NCBI GenBank assembly: GCA_937877465.1
Contig: CALFIT010000003.1
Span: forward strand, 1-12,624
Origin: an uncultured Bacteroidales bacterium
Lineage (GTDB): Bacteria > Bacteroidota > Bacteroidia > Bacteroidales > F082
Direction: 5' to 3'
DNA length: 12,624 bases
In this document: positions 6,426-12,624 of the stretch, one piece after another
Position numbering within the stretch: the first letter of the stretch is position 1
Layout of the letters: every line of letters begins with the position of its first letter
Made by a program: the position numbers and the translations under genes
Notes under the pieces: generated by a model
What the model saw: only the letters and a program-made list of their open reading frames with translations
Told to the model about the DNA's origin: nothing
The model's database searches: none

Positions 6426-7850
6426 ATGAAGAATATCATCGGACGCGACAAAGAGACGGCTTTGCTCGAACGCTATGTGGCTTCGGGTCGGGCTGAGTTT
6501 ATTGCTGTTTACGGACGCCGCAGGGTGGGTAAGACCTATCTCATCAACCATGTCCTTGGCGGTCGCTTTGCTTTTGCCATGACGGGAGTGCTCGAAGGCA
6601 CGAGGCAGGACCAAATGTTGGCTTTCGTGGATGCCATGGAAATGTTTGGCAATGTGCTACCTGCCACGCCGCCCAACTGGATGAAAGCTTTCGGTATGCT
6701 TCGCAAGTTCCTCCAACCCAAAGTGGAAACAGGAGAGCCTTGCGTCGTGTTTTTCGACGAGATATCGTGCCTCGACACGCACAACTCGGGGTTCGTCAAG
6801 GCTTTAGGGTATTTCTGGAACAGCTGGGCCTCGCTCCACGACAACATAAAACTCGTTGTTTGTGGGTCGGCCACGGCGTGGATGATCAAAAACATCATCG
6901 ACAGCAAAGGCGGGTTGCACAACCGCGTCACCCATGAGATGCGCATCAGGCCGTTCACTTTGCTTGAATCCGAGCAGTATCTCAAGTCGGAAGGCTTCAT
7001 TTGGAACCGTTTGTCCATTTTGCAAGCCTATATGGTTTTCGGAGGCGTGGCTTATTATTTGAGCCTGCTGCAACCTGAAGAGAGTCTGGCGCAAAACATC
7101 GACAGGCTGATGTTCTCCCCCGACGGCGAATTGCGTCGCGAATACGGTCGCCTATATAAGACGCTGTTTTCGGCTCCTGAGCCTTATATGCGGATAGTGA
7201 CTTTGCTTGGAGATTATCGAAAAGGGTTGACACGCAGTGAGTTAGTTGAGAAATTGGGCACTGATGCGGGTGGAACACTCTCGGAACAGTTAGCCAATTT
7301 GTGCGAATGTGGCATCATTCGCAAGTACAAGATAAGGGAAAAGGGTACGGTGAAACGAAATGGAGGTATCTATCAACTGGTTGACTTCTTTTCCATGTTC
7401 TATCAACACTTCGTGGCGAAAAACGACGAAAAGAACTGGTGGAGCAAACACCTCAACACTCCAGAGGTCAACACATGGTTAGGTTTGGCATACGAAAGGG
7501 TGTGCCTGACGCATACGGAACAGATATTGCTTGCACTTCATCTCGATACCATCTCCACTTCACAATATTCATGGAGGAGCAAGACCTCGCAGCCGGCCGC
7601 CCAAGTCGACTTGATAATTGAACGGGCCGACGACATGATTAATTTGTGTGAGGTGAAGTACTCAAAGGAAGCGTATTGTATCGACCAAGAGGAAGACCAG
7701 CGAATACGCCATCGCCTTTCAGCTTTCCAGCGGGAAACGGGTACGCGAAGCGGCATTTTCGTGACGATGATCACCACATTCGGCTTGGCTGCGGGTATGT
7801 ATAACGAAACCGTATCCATAAAGCTTACCATGGACGACTTGTTTCTTTGA
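6426..7850 (+). CDS. DUF234-type archaeal-style P-loop ATPase with PD-(D/E)xK-like C-terminus
   Basis: This is 474 residues from ATG 6426. Visible are Walker A GRRRVGKT (30-37), Walker B VVFFDE (107-112), LVVCGSATAWM (143-153), a winged-helix-like middle (TRSELVEKLG...LANLCECGIIRKY), and a C-terminal D395...E409-V-K411 pattern. This is the ATPase_2 plus DUF234 layout common in archaea and Bacteroidota; its cellular role is unknown. The frame extends upstream to a TTG at 6339, but those 29 codons lie in the hairpin and promoter, and family members begin near IIGRDKE, so 6426 is preferred. The gene lies between two identical 51-bp palindromic blocks and 65-bp copies of the mutS2 end. It is convergent with mutS2 and divergent from the DUF4143 ATPase. 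Confidence 0.87.
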   Translation: MKNIIGRDKETALLERYVASGRAEFIAVYGRRRVGKTYLINHVLGGRFAFAMTGVLEGTRQDQMLAFVDAMEMFGNVLPATPPNWMKAFGMLRKFLQPKVETGEPCVVFFDEISCLDTHNSGFVKALGYFWNSWASLHDNIKLVVCGSATAWMIKNIIDSKGGLHNRVTHEMRIRPFTLLESEQYLKSEGFIWNRLSILQAYMVFGGVAYYLSLLQPEESLAQNIDRLMFSPDGELRREYGRLYKTLFSAPEPYMRIVTLLGDYRKGLTRSELVEKLGTDAGGTLSEQLANLCECGIIRKYKIREKGTVKRNGGIYQLVDFFSMFYQHFVAKNDEKNWWSKHLNTPEVNTWLGLAYERVCLTHTEQILLALHLDTISTSQYSWRSKTSQPAAQVDLIIERADDMINLCEVKYSKEAYCIDQEEDQRIRHRLSAFQRETGTRSGIFVTMITTFGLAAGMYNETVSIKLTMDDLFL

Positions 7851-7853
7851 ATT

Positions 7854-7904
7854 GAGAACCTTGACCAAAACTCGAAAAAAATCGGAGTTTTGGTCAAGGT
7901 TCTT
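7854..7904 (+). repeat. Palindromic block, right copy; possible bidirectional terminator
   Basis: Identical to 6332-6382, with stem arms 7855-7873 and 7885-7903. It begins three bases after the ATPase stop codon and lies just beyond the mutS2 stop at 7916, so it could end transcripts from both convergent genes. It lacks a proper T-run after the stem in either direction, so classic intrinsic termination is uncertain. Confidence 0.9.
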
Positions 7905-7915
7905 TCGTGTGGGCA

Positions 7916-7980
7916 TCATTTGAAGTAAACCCTAGTAATCCCCGTGCCGCCCGTTTCCAATGAGGCGTCGCAGAAGCGTT
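7916..7980 (-). repeat. 65-bp direct repeat, copy within the intact mutS2 3' end
   Basis: Partner of 6225-6289. This copy is the true coding end of mutS2, encoding RFCDASLETGGTGITRVYFK plus stop. Confidence 0.95.
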
Positions 7981-10306
7981 CCACTTCGTGCATGTGGCTG
8001 AGCTTCTCGCGGATGAGCTTGCGCAGGATGCCGTTGCCCTTGCCGTGGAGGATGCTCACCTCCTTGATGCTCAACAGTTTGGCTTCGTCCAAATACTTGT
8101 CCACGATGTCCAAGGCTTCTTCGGCACGATGGCCGCGCACGTCTAAGGTGAGGTCGAAGTGCTCGGCCTTCTCGCTGAGGTCGGCGGCGACGCCTTTCTG
8201 CCAGTTGCGTTGCGTCTTGCGGGCCTCGGCGCGACTCACCTTGCGGAGCTTGTCGGGGCTGGTGCGCAGGCGGATGCTGTCGAACAGGATGGTGGCGTCG
8301 GTGTCGCTGATGCTGACGATCTCGCCCACCACCTGCATGTCGTCGATGCAGACCGTGTCGCCCACCTTCAGCACGACTTCCGCATCCTCCTTTTTCTTCT
8401 GCTCGGCCACTTCTTTGGCTTTTTGGGCTATCTCTTCTTTGGTCTTTTCGAGGTTTTGGCGTATTTCCTTGGTTTTCTCCTTCTCGGCCTGCGCCTCTTT
8501 GATTTCGCGTATGGTGCGCTCTATCTGACTATTGGCCTTCGCGATGAGTTGCTGCGCTTCGTTGGCGGCGTCGCGGAGGTATTGCTTCTTCTTGCCTTCA
8601 AGCTCGGCTAAAAGGCCTTTGTATTTGTCCACCACCTCGGTGAGCAACTGGTCGGCGATGCGCAGGTCTTGCTCCTTCTTGCGGATGGCTTTCTTGTCGA
8701 CTTCGAGCTGCTGTAGCTGCTTCTCGAACTTCAGGTGCTGGTCGCCGGTGATGTTGGCCGCGTCGTCTAAGATCTGTCTCGGGAAGCCGATTTTCTTGGC
8801 AATCTCGAAGGCAAACGAGGAGCCAGGCTTGCCCGTCGTCATGAGGTACATGGGCTGCATGAACTTGGTGTCGAACAGCATCGCGCCGTTGATGATGCCC
8901 TCGTGGCTGTCGGCCAAGAGCTTGAGGTTGGCGTAGTGCGTGGTGACCATGCCGAAAGCCTGTTTCTTGTTGAGTTCCAAGAGGATGGCCTCGGCGATGG
9001 CACCGCCAAGTTGTGGCTCTGTGCCCGTTCCGAACTCGTCGATGAGAAACAGCGTCTTTGCGTCGGCTTGCTCGAGCAGGGCCTTCATATTAATAAGGTG
9101 CGAGCTGTAGGTGGAAAGGTCGTCCAAGATGGACTGCTCGTCGCCGATGTCGATGAAGAGGCTGTCGAAGAGGCCGCATTGCGAGTCGACGCGCATGGGC
9201 GGCATGAGTCCGCATTGCAGCATGTATTGCAGTAGTCCTGTGGTCTTGAGGCACACCGACTTGCCGCCAGCATTCGGCCCGCTGATGACGAGGATGCGGT
9301 TTTGCTCGTCGAGGGCCAAATCCAAAGGGACGACTTGTTTGCCTTGGGCTTTCAGTTTCTTTTCCAAAAGGGGATGGCGTGCCTGCTGCCAATTGATGTA
9401 AGGTGTGTCCTTGATTTCGGGTTTCACGCCGCCGATGTCGTTGGCCAACAGTGCCTTGGCGCGGATGAAGTCGAGCTGGCCGAGGAGGTCCCATGCCTTG
9501 CGCAGCTCGGAGAGGTAAGGCCTCAACAGTCGGGTGAAGGCCAACAGGATGCGGTGTATCTCGCGCCGCTCGGCGTATTCTAACTCCTTGATTTCGTTGG
9601 AGGTGTCGAAGATTTCGGTGGGTTCGATATAGACGGTCTGGCCTGTGGCCGACTCGTCGTGGATGAAGCCACGGATGGCGCGTTTGTCGCCGGCCTTCAC
9701 GGGGATGACCAAACGCCCGTCGCGCACGGTGAGTTCCGCTTTCGGGTCGACCCATCCGGCGGTCTTGGCGTCGCCCATGATCTGTCGGATGCGCTTTTCG
9801 ATGCCGCCTTGCTTGCGGCGGATGCTTTGGCGTATCTCGGCCAATTCGGGCGAGGCGTTGTCGGGGATCTCGCCCTTGTCGTCGACGAGGCGGTTGGCTT
9901 CGGTGAAGACGCTGCGGTCGATGAAGATGTCCTCGATCAGCGACTTGAGTTGCGGGAAGTCGGTGGCGCCGTCGGAGCGACCGAAGCGCAGGATGGCTTC
10001 GAGCACGTTGAGCGAAGGCTTCAGCGCAAACAAGTCGTCCAAGCCGAGGCAGGTGCCTTCGATCTGGATTTGGTGGAAGGCCTCGCGCAAGTCGTGGAAG
10101 TCGCGCATGGGGAAGGGGACGCCCGTCTGCATCAGGCGGATGAATTCGTCGGTCTGCTCCAAGCTCCTGACGATGAGGGCTTTGTCGGTCGAGAACGCCA
10201 TCTCGTCCGCTTTTTCGAGTCCCATCTGGCTGATGCAGTGGCCCGAAATCATCTCGCGGATGCCGGTGAAGCCGATTTTCTGTTCGAAATTGTTAGGGTA
10301 AATCAC
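7916..10306 (-). CDS. mutS2: MutS2 family ATPase/endonuclease
   Basis: This 796-residue protein has the full MutS2 layout: core and clamp helices, Walker A GPNAGGKS (343-350), the ABC-like segment DEQSILDDLSTYSSHL (389-404), Walker B TLFLIDEFGTGTE (418-430), TTHYANLK (455-462), a long charged coiled coil (about 523-642), and a C-terminal Smr domain (about 718-796) with LDVRG (721-725) and HGKGNG (754-759). MutS2 proteins bind branched DNA and limit recombination, and in some bacteria act on collided ribosomes; which applies here is unknown. The start is GTG at 10306, chosen because MIYPNNFEQKIGF is the conserved N-terminus and no ATG fits. Its last 65 bp are duplicated at 6225-6289. It diverges from the vapD unit. 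Confidence 0.96.
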   Translation of the reverse strand: MIYPNNFEQKIGFTGIREMISGHCISQMGLEKADEMAFSTDKALIVRSLEQTDEFIRLMQTGVPFPMRDFHDLREAFHQIQIEGTCLGLDDLFALKPSLNVLEAILRFGRSDGATDFPQLKSLIEDIFIDRSVFTEANRLVDDKGEIPDNASPELAEIRQSIRRKQGGIEKRIRQIMGDAKTAGWVDPKAELTVRDGRLVIPVKAGDKRAIRGFIHDESATGQTVYIEPTEIFDTSNEIKELEYAERREIHRILLAFTRLLRPYLSELRKAWDLLGQLDFIRAKALLANDIGGVKPEIKDTPYINWQQARHPLLEKKLKAQGKQVVPLDLALDEQNRILVISGPNAGGKSVCLKTTGLLQYMLQCGLMPPMRVDSQCGLFDSLFIDIGDEQSILDDLSTYSSHLINMKALLEQADAKTLFLIDEFGTGTEPQLGGAIAEAILLELNKKQAFGMVTTHYANLKLLADSHEGIINGAMLFDTKFMQPMYLMTTGKPGSSFAFEIAKKIGFPRQILDDAANITGDQHLKFEKQLQQLEVDKKAIRKKEQDLRIADQLLTEVVDKYKGLLAELEGKKKQYLRDAANEAQQLIAKANSQIERTIREIKEAQAEKEKTKEIRQNLEKTKEEIAQKAKEVAEQKKKEDAEVVLKVGDTVCIDDMQVVGEIVSISDTDATILFDSIRLRTSPDKLRKVSRAEARKTQRNWQKGVAADLSEKAEHFDLTLDVRGHRAEEALDIVDKYLDEAKLLSIKEVSILHGKGNGILRKLIREKLSHMHEVERFCDASLETGGTGITRVYFK

Positions 10307-10325
10307 GAAAATGAAAATTTTGGCG

Positions 10326-10333
10326 CAAAGGTA
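10326..10333 (-). promoter_or_regulatory. -7 box of mutS2
   Basis: On the minus strand TACCTTTG matches TAnnTTTG, 19 bases upstream of the GTG start. This implies a very short leader, roughly a dozen bases. No clear -33 element is seen at standard spacing. Confidence 0.55.
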
Positions 10334-10353
10334 GCCATTTTTCCGAAAATGTT

Positions 10354-10361
10354 TATTTTTG
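10354..10361 (+). promoter_or_regulatory. -7 box of the vapD unit
   Basis: TATTTTTG matches TAnnTTTG and ends 16 bases before the ATG at 10378, so the transcript would have a leader of only about ten bases. It is divergent from the mutS2 -7 box, 20 bases away. Confidence 0.55.
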
Positions 10362-10377
10362 CAGCAAATCTGAAGCT

Positions 10378-10575
10378 ATGAAAGTAGGACAAATTGTAAA
10401 CATCAGCCCGTATTTGACGCATCTAAGCGATTGGGTAACGGGTGAAGTCATTGAGATTGAACAGAATCCTTATAGAGGGGTAGTGATTGCTGCCAAAGAC
10501 GACCTTGGGCGTATTTTTTGGGGAGAAAGCGATTATTTTGCGCCGGTTAATGAAGCCGAATTATGTTTGCAATAG
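10378..10575 (+). CDS. Small protein upstream of vapD, candidate antitoxin
   Basis: This 65-residue protein (MKVGQIVNISPYLTHLSDW...) has no domain I can name. It is beta-rich in appearance, with VTGEVIEIEQNPYRGVVIAAKDDLGRIFW resembling an SH3-like small barrel. Its stop codon overlaps the vapD start by 13 bases, so the two are translationally coupled and share the promoter at 10354. In Haemophilus, VapD toxins pair with an upstream small antitoxin, VapX. Position and size fit the same role here, but I see no clear sequence link to VapX. Confidence 0.65.
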   Translation: MKVGQIVNISPYLTHLSDWVTGEVIEIEQNPYRGVVIAAKDDLGRIFWGESDYFAPVNEAELCLQ

Positions 10576-10880
10576 CCTTTGACATGGTTGTCGCCTCGTT
10601 GGAGGCAAATTACGGGGAGCCTTATAACAACGCTTATTATGAGATTAAGCGCGTACTCTCCGATTATGATTTTGTCAACTTACAAGGCAGCGTTTATCTT
10701 ACCACTAATCCGAGTTTAGCCAATCTTTATGATGCCATACAAGCGTTAAGCAGTATTGAATGGTTCAGGAAATCGGTGCGTGATATTCGCGGCTTCAAGG
10801 TTGAAGACTGGTCAGATTTTACTGATTCGGTGAAACATCCTGAGAAGAATCAACGAAAAGTAAGAAGCAAAAGGAAATAA
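10563..10880 (+). CDS. vapD: VapD family endoribonuclease toxin
   Basis: This 105-residue protein has the VapD signature: MFAIAFDM at the N-terminus, LQGSVYLTTN in the middle, and WFRKSVRDIRGFKVEDWSDFTD near the C-terminus. VapD proteins share the Cas2-like ferredoxin fold and cut mRNA. As I recall, D7, L13 and S43 were noted as important in the Helicobacter pylori protein, and the same residues occupy those positions here, consistent with an active enzyme. A basic tail (KNQRKVRSKRK) ends the protein. The start overlaps the upstream 65-residue ORF by 13 bases, and a strong hairpin follows, so the two genes form a compact unit. Confidence 0.9.
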   Translation: MFAIAFDMVVASLEANYGEPYNNAYYEIKRVLSDYDFVNLQGSVYLTTNPSLANLYDAIQALSSIEWFRKSVRDIRGFKVEDWSDFTDSVKHPEKNQRKVRSKRK

Positions 10881-10898
10881 TACTTACTTTCTGACATG

Positions 10899-10935
10899 AT
10901 AAAAGGAAACATCCCCGTGAGATGTTTCCTTTTAT
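10899..10935 (+). terminator. Hairpin terminator between vapD and the lipoprotein gene
   Basis: A perfect 15-bp stem (arms 10899-10913 and 10921-10935) has a 7-base loop. The 3' arm ends in CCTTTTAT followed by TT, giving a T-rich exit, and the 5' arm is A-rich, so it can work in both directions. It lies between the stops of two convergent genes (10880 and 10956). Confidence 0.85.
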
Positions 10936-10955
10936 TTAGCGTCTGTTTTTGTTGG

Positions 10956-11945
10956 TTACAAGCTCAGCTCATACATGTAGCCGGTGTATTGCAGAGAGGC
11001 TGCCTTGTCGGGGAAGAAGATGCTGTTGGGGTGCTCGACGTTGCGGAGCACGACATTCTCCATCGTGACGGTCTTGGTGCCGTCTTCGTTGGTGGCCACA
11101 TGCATGGTGCCGCTTTGGGCAATGTAACCCGTTTGGGGTTGGAAGGTCCAGAAGTCACCGTCCAAGGCCACATGCAGGCATGGGAAAATGGGCACATAAG
11201 GTGTGCCGAGATAGCCGAGGTTGTAGTCGCCGTCGACGACTTGCCCGCCGAGGTAGCTGACGATGAAATAGCGTTTGTGGTCAGCCGACATGAAGAGCAT
11301 CGACTTGACGTCGAGGCCTAATGAACTCAGTCCGTTCAGCGAGGTGATGCCTGCCAGTCCGATGGGGCTTTCGATGTTGCCGATGAGGAACTTGTTGTTC
11401 ACGTCGAAGGTGTAGGGCGGCAGTATGCCTTGGAAGTTGAGGGCGAGCTGGATGGTTTGTCCGTCGTTGTTGACGCCCATGCTTTGCGACAGGATGACGG
11501 TGTAGGTGCCGTTGTTTTCGGTGACGGAGAGCAGGCCGTTCATCCAATAGTAGGTGTCGCCATAGAACAAGGTGTCGGCGCCCATGATGAAGGGCAGCTC
11601 ACCGAGGTTGAACTCGTGGAAGCCGACCACGGTGGGGACGGGGTCTTTCGAGTTGTCGCCCATCGTGTAGGTGCCAGGGACAATGTTGCCGTTGAAGACG
11701 ATGGCGATGCCTTCGTTGTTGGCGGCGGTCATCTCCTTGGATGCCAGCACGATGGCGTTCTTTTGCCCGTAATTGACGGCTTTGGCGGTGACGATGTTGT
11801 CGGTGCTGTTGCCGACGGTCATCGTGCCGGCTTGCACTTCGGGAGTCACATTGCTGTTTCCGTTGTTACCGTTGTCTTTGTTGCAACTGGTGCTGAAGAG
11901 GGCTAAGCCGCAAAGGAGCACCAAACTGAAAATCGTTTTTTTCAT
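10956..11945 (-). CDS. Lipoprotein of unknown function
   Basis: This 329-residue protein has a lipoprotein signal peptide: MKKTIF, a hydrophobic core, and LFSTSC with the lipid-bearing Cys at 21. It is followed by NKDNGNNGN, a short Asn/Asp-rich linker that could act as an export signal to the outer membrane. The rest is beta-rich, with loosely similar segments near both ends (AGTMTVGNSTDN and SGTMHVATNEDG). No enzyme motif is visible. This is typical of uncharacterised Bacteroidota surface lipoproteins. It lies 62 bases downstream of the S24 regulator on the same strand. An AATCTTTG sequence on the minus strand in that gap is only a near match to a -7 box, so it may be co-transcribed with or separate from that gene. 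Confidence 0.8.
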   Translation of the reverse strand: MKKTIFSLVLLCGLALFSTSCNKDNGNNGNSNVTPEVQAGTMTVGNSTDNIVTAKAVNYGQKNAIVLASKEMTAANNEGIAIVFNGNIVPGTYTMGDNSKDPVPTVVGFHEFNLGELPFIMGADTLFYGDTYYWMNGLLSVTENNGTYTVILSQSMGVNNDGQTIQLALNFQGILPPYTFDVNNKFLIGNIESPIGLAGITSLNGLSSLGLDVKSMLFMSADHKRYFIVSYLGGQVVDGDYNLGYLGTPYVPIFPCLHVALDGDFWTFQPQTGYIAQSGTMHVATNEDGTKTVTMENVVLRNVEHPNSIFFPDKAASLQYTGYMYELSL

Positions 11946-12007
11946 ATTGAAAAGATTTTGGTGATTAATTTACAGAAATAACAAAGATTATACAGCAAAA
12001 ATTGTGC

Positions 12008-12624
12008 CTAAAGGCTTAATTTCAGCTGAATTTCCTCCACCTGACGTTTCAGTTCTTGCACCGTCTGGATGAGTTGTTCCTCGCGGAAGCGGTTCTCGCG
12101 TTGTTCGGGCATCTCCGCGCTGATGTAGTGCACGAATTTCCACACCTCCTTGATGTCGGAGGCCGCAATGTCGTAAGGGTGATACAATGGATTGAGCGAA
12201 CTCAATGTGAGTTTGTGTTCGTGCTCGATTTTGTTTTCCACGATCTTGAAGACGATGCCGTCGTCCTGCGTCAGTACGATGTAGGGCTGGCCGCTGCGGA
12301 TGTAGGTCCAGTCGATGACGTATTCGCCCGTGACGTAGGAACCGTCGGGGATGGGCAGCATCGAGTCGCCGCTGATCTGGAAGGTGCGGTATTTGCGGTC
12401 GTGCGAGAGGAAAGGCATGGTGAACGTCGGCAGCACCTTGATGTATTCGGGGTCGGCGAAGCCCGTGGCATAGCCCGCCTTGGCTTTCTCGTTGACGAGT
12501 TCGATGTTCTCATTGTTGTCCGTGTTGACTGTGGTGGCCAAAATGCGCAGGTTGCTGCCTTTGAGATGTACATCGTAGCCGCGCTCCAACTGCGAGAGCT
12601 GACTCGGGCTGATGGTGCTCAAAT
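12008..12624 (-). CDS. LexA-like S24-family transcriptional regulator (N-terminus off the right edge)
   Basis: About 204 codons are present, and the frame runs off the right edge. The first in-window codon, TTG at 12622, is unlikely to be the real start because the expected HTH domain is missing. Numbering from that codon, a linker (LKGSNLRILATTV) is followed by the Ala49-Gly50 pair in KAKAGYATG, the likely self-cleavage site. The S24 core has nucleophile Ser87 in GDSM and Lys126 in IVFKI. The C-terminal ~35 residues look like a coiled coil (EEQLIQTVQELKRQVEEIQ). All residues needed for LexA-type autoproteolysis seem present, so it may be a damage- or stress-responsive repressor. Its targets are unknown. 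Confidence 0.85.
   Translation of the reverse strand, partial: LSTISPSQLSQLERGYDVHLKGSNLRILATTVNTDNNENIELVNEKAKAGYATGFADPEYIKVLPTFTMPFLSHDRKYRTFQISGDSMLPIPDGSYVTGEYVIDWTYIRSGQPYIVLTQDDGIVFKIVENKIEHEHKLTLSSLNPLYHPYDIAASDIKEVWKFVHYISAEMPEQRENRFREEQLIQTVQELKRQVEEIQLKLSL

Larger units (their letters stand above)
6225..7980. mobile_element. Candidate single-gene cassette inserted at the mutS2 3' end
   Basis: 65-bp exact direct repeats (6225-6289 and 7916-7980) bracket one ATPase gene that has an identical 51-bp palindromic block on each side. Recombination between the direct repeats would remove 1691 bp and leave mutS2 intact. No transposase or integrase is present, and 65 bp is far longer than ordinary insertion-sequence target duplications. 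It could therefore be a non-autonomous element, a captured segment joined by recombination, or a local duplication. Mobility is inferred, not shown. Confidence 0.4.

Noticed and set aside
6332..7904. Palindromic blocks as integron attC sites
   Set aside because: The stems are perfect with no extrahelical bases, no GTTRRRY core is present and no integron integrase is seen.
6225..7980. Ordinary insertion sequence with target-site duplication
   Set aside because: There is no transposase, and a 65-bp duplication is much longer than insertion sequences make. The 51-bp blocks are direct copies of a palindrome rather than typical terminal inverted repeats.
9090..9755. 221-codon minus-strand frame within mutS2
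   Set aside because: It is an alternate frame of mutS2, rich in Arg, His and Pro, which is typical of an out-of-frame translation.
9659..10381. 240-codon plus-strand frame opposite mutS2
   Set aside because: It is a high-GC antisense shadow of the well-conserved mutS2 N-terminal region, with low-complexity composition.
11430..11906. 158-codon plus-strand frame opposite the lipoprotein
   Set aside because: It is antisense to a frame with a clear lipoprotein signal; its Val/Gly/Asp-rich product looks like a shadow.

Overview
The window looks like a chromosomal segment from a Bacteroidota, most likely Bacteroidales, genome. The reasons are Bacteroidota-style -7 promoter boxes (TAnnTTTG) in front of several genes, an AWG/Q-type signal peptide end, a VWA/GLUG surface protein, a Bacteroidota-type S24 repressor, and the DUF4143 and DUF234-type ATPases common in this group. 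The genus cannot be told from the sequence alone. No rRNA, tRNA, CRISPR array, integrase or transposase gene was seen.

Layout, left to right. (1) 1-3943, minus: the first ~1314 codons of a very large secreted protein with a VWA domain and GLUG-like repeats; its C-terminus lies off the left edge. A small HTH protein (3991-4239, minus) sits just upstream and is probably co-transcribed. (2) 4442-4771, plus: an XRE-type regulator, divergent from the HTH/VWA pair. The 202-base gap between them holds -7 boxes, short direct repeats and small palindromes. (3) 4778-6061, minus: an AAA_14/DUF4143 ATPase, convergent with the XRE gene. (4) 6062-6425: a 364-base non-coding stretch with the DUF4143 promoter, four 23-bp tandem repeats, a stray exact copy of the last 65 bp of mutS2, a ~42-base stretch with no recognised content, a long perfect hairpin and the promoter of the next gene. 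(5) 6426-7850, plus: a DUF234-type ATPase, followed by a second identical copy of the hairpin. (6) 7916-10306, minus: complete mutS2. (7) 10378-10880, plus: a small ORF overlapping vapD, a probable toxin-antitoxin pair, ending at a strong hairpin terminator. (8) 10956-11945, minus: a lipoprotein of unknown function. (9) 12008 to the right edge, minus: a LexA/S24-type regulator lacking its N-terminus.

The most notable structure is 6225-7980. A single ATPase gene with an identical 51-bp palindromic block on each side is bracketed by 65-bp exact direct repeats, one being the true 3' end of mutS2 and the other a copy ending exactly at the same stop codon. This looks like an insertion or duplication next to mutS2 that left that gene intact. 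It would be excisable by recombination between the 65-bp repeats, which would remove 1691 bp. No recombinase is encoded, so the mechanism is unknown. The neighbouring DUF4143 ATPase, the 23-bp repeats, vapD and the divergent HTH regulators suggest an accessory patch around the housekeeping mutS2 gene.
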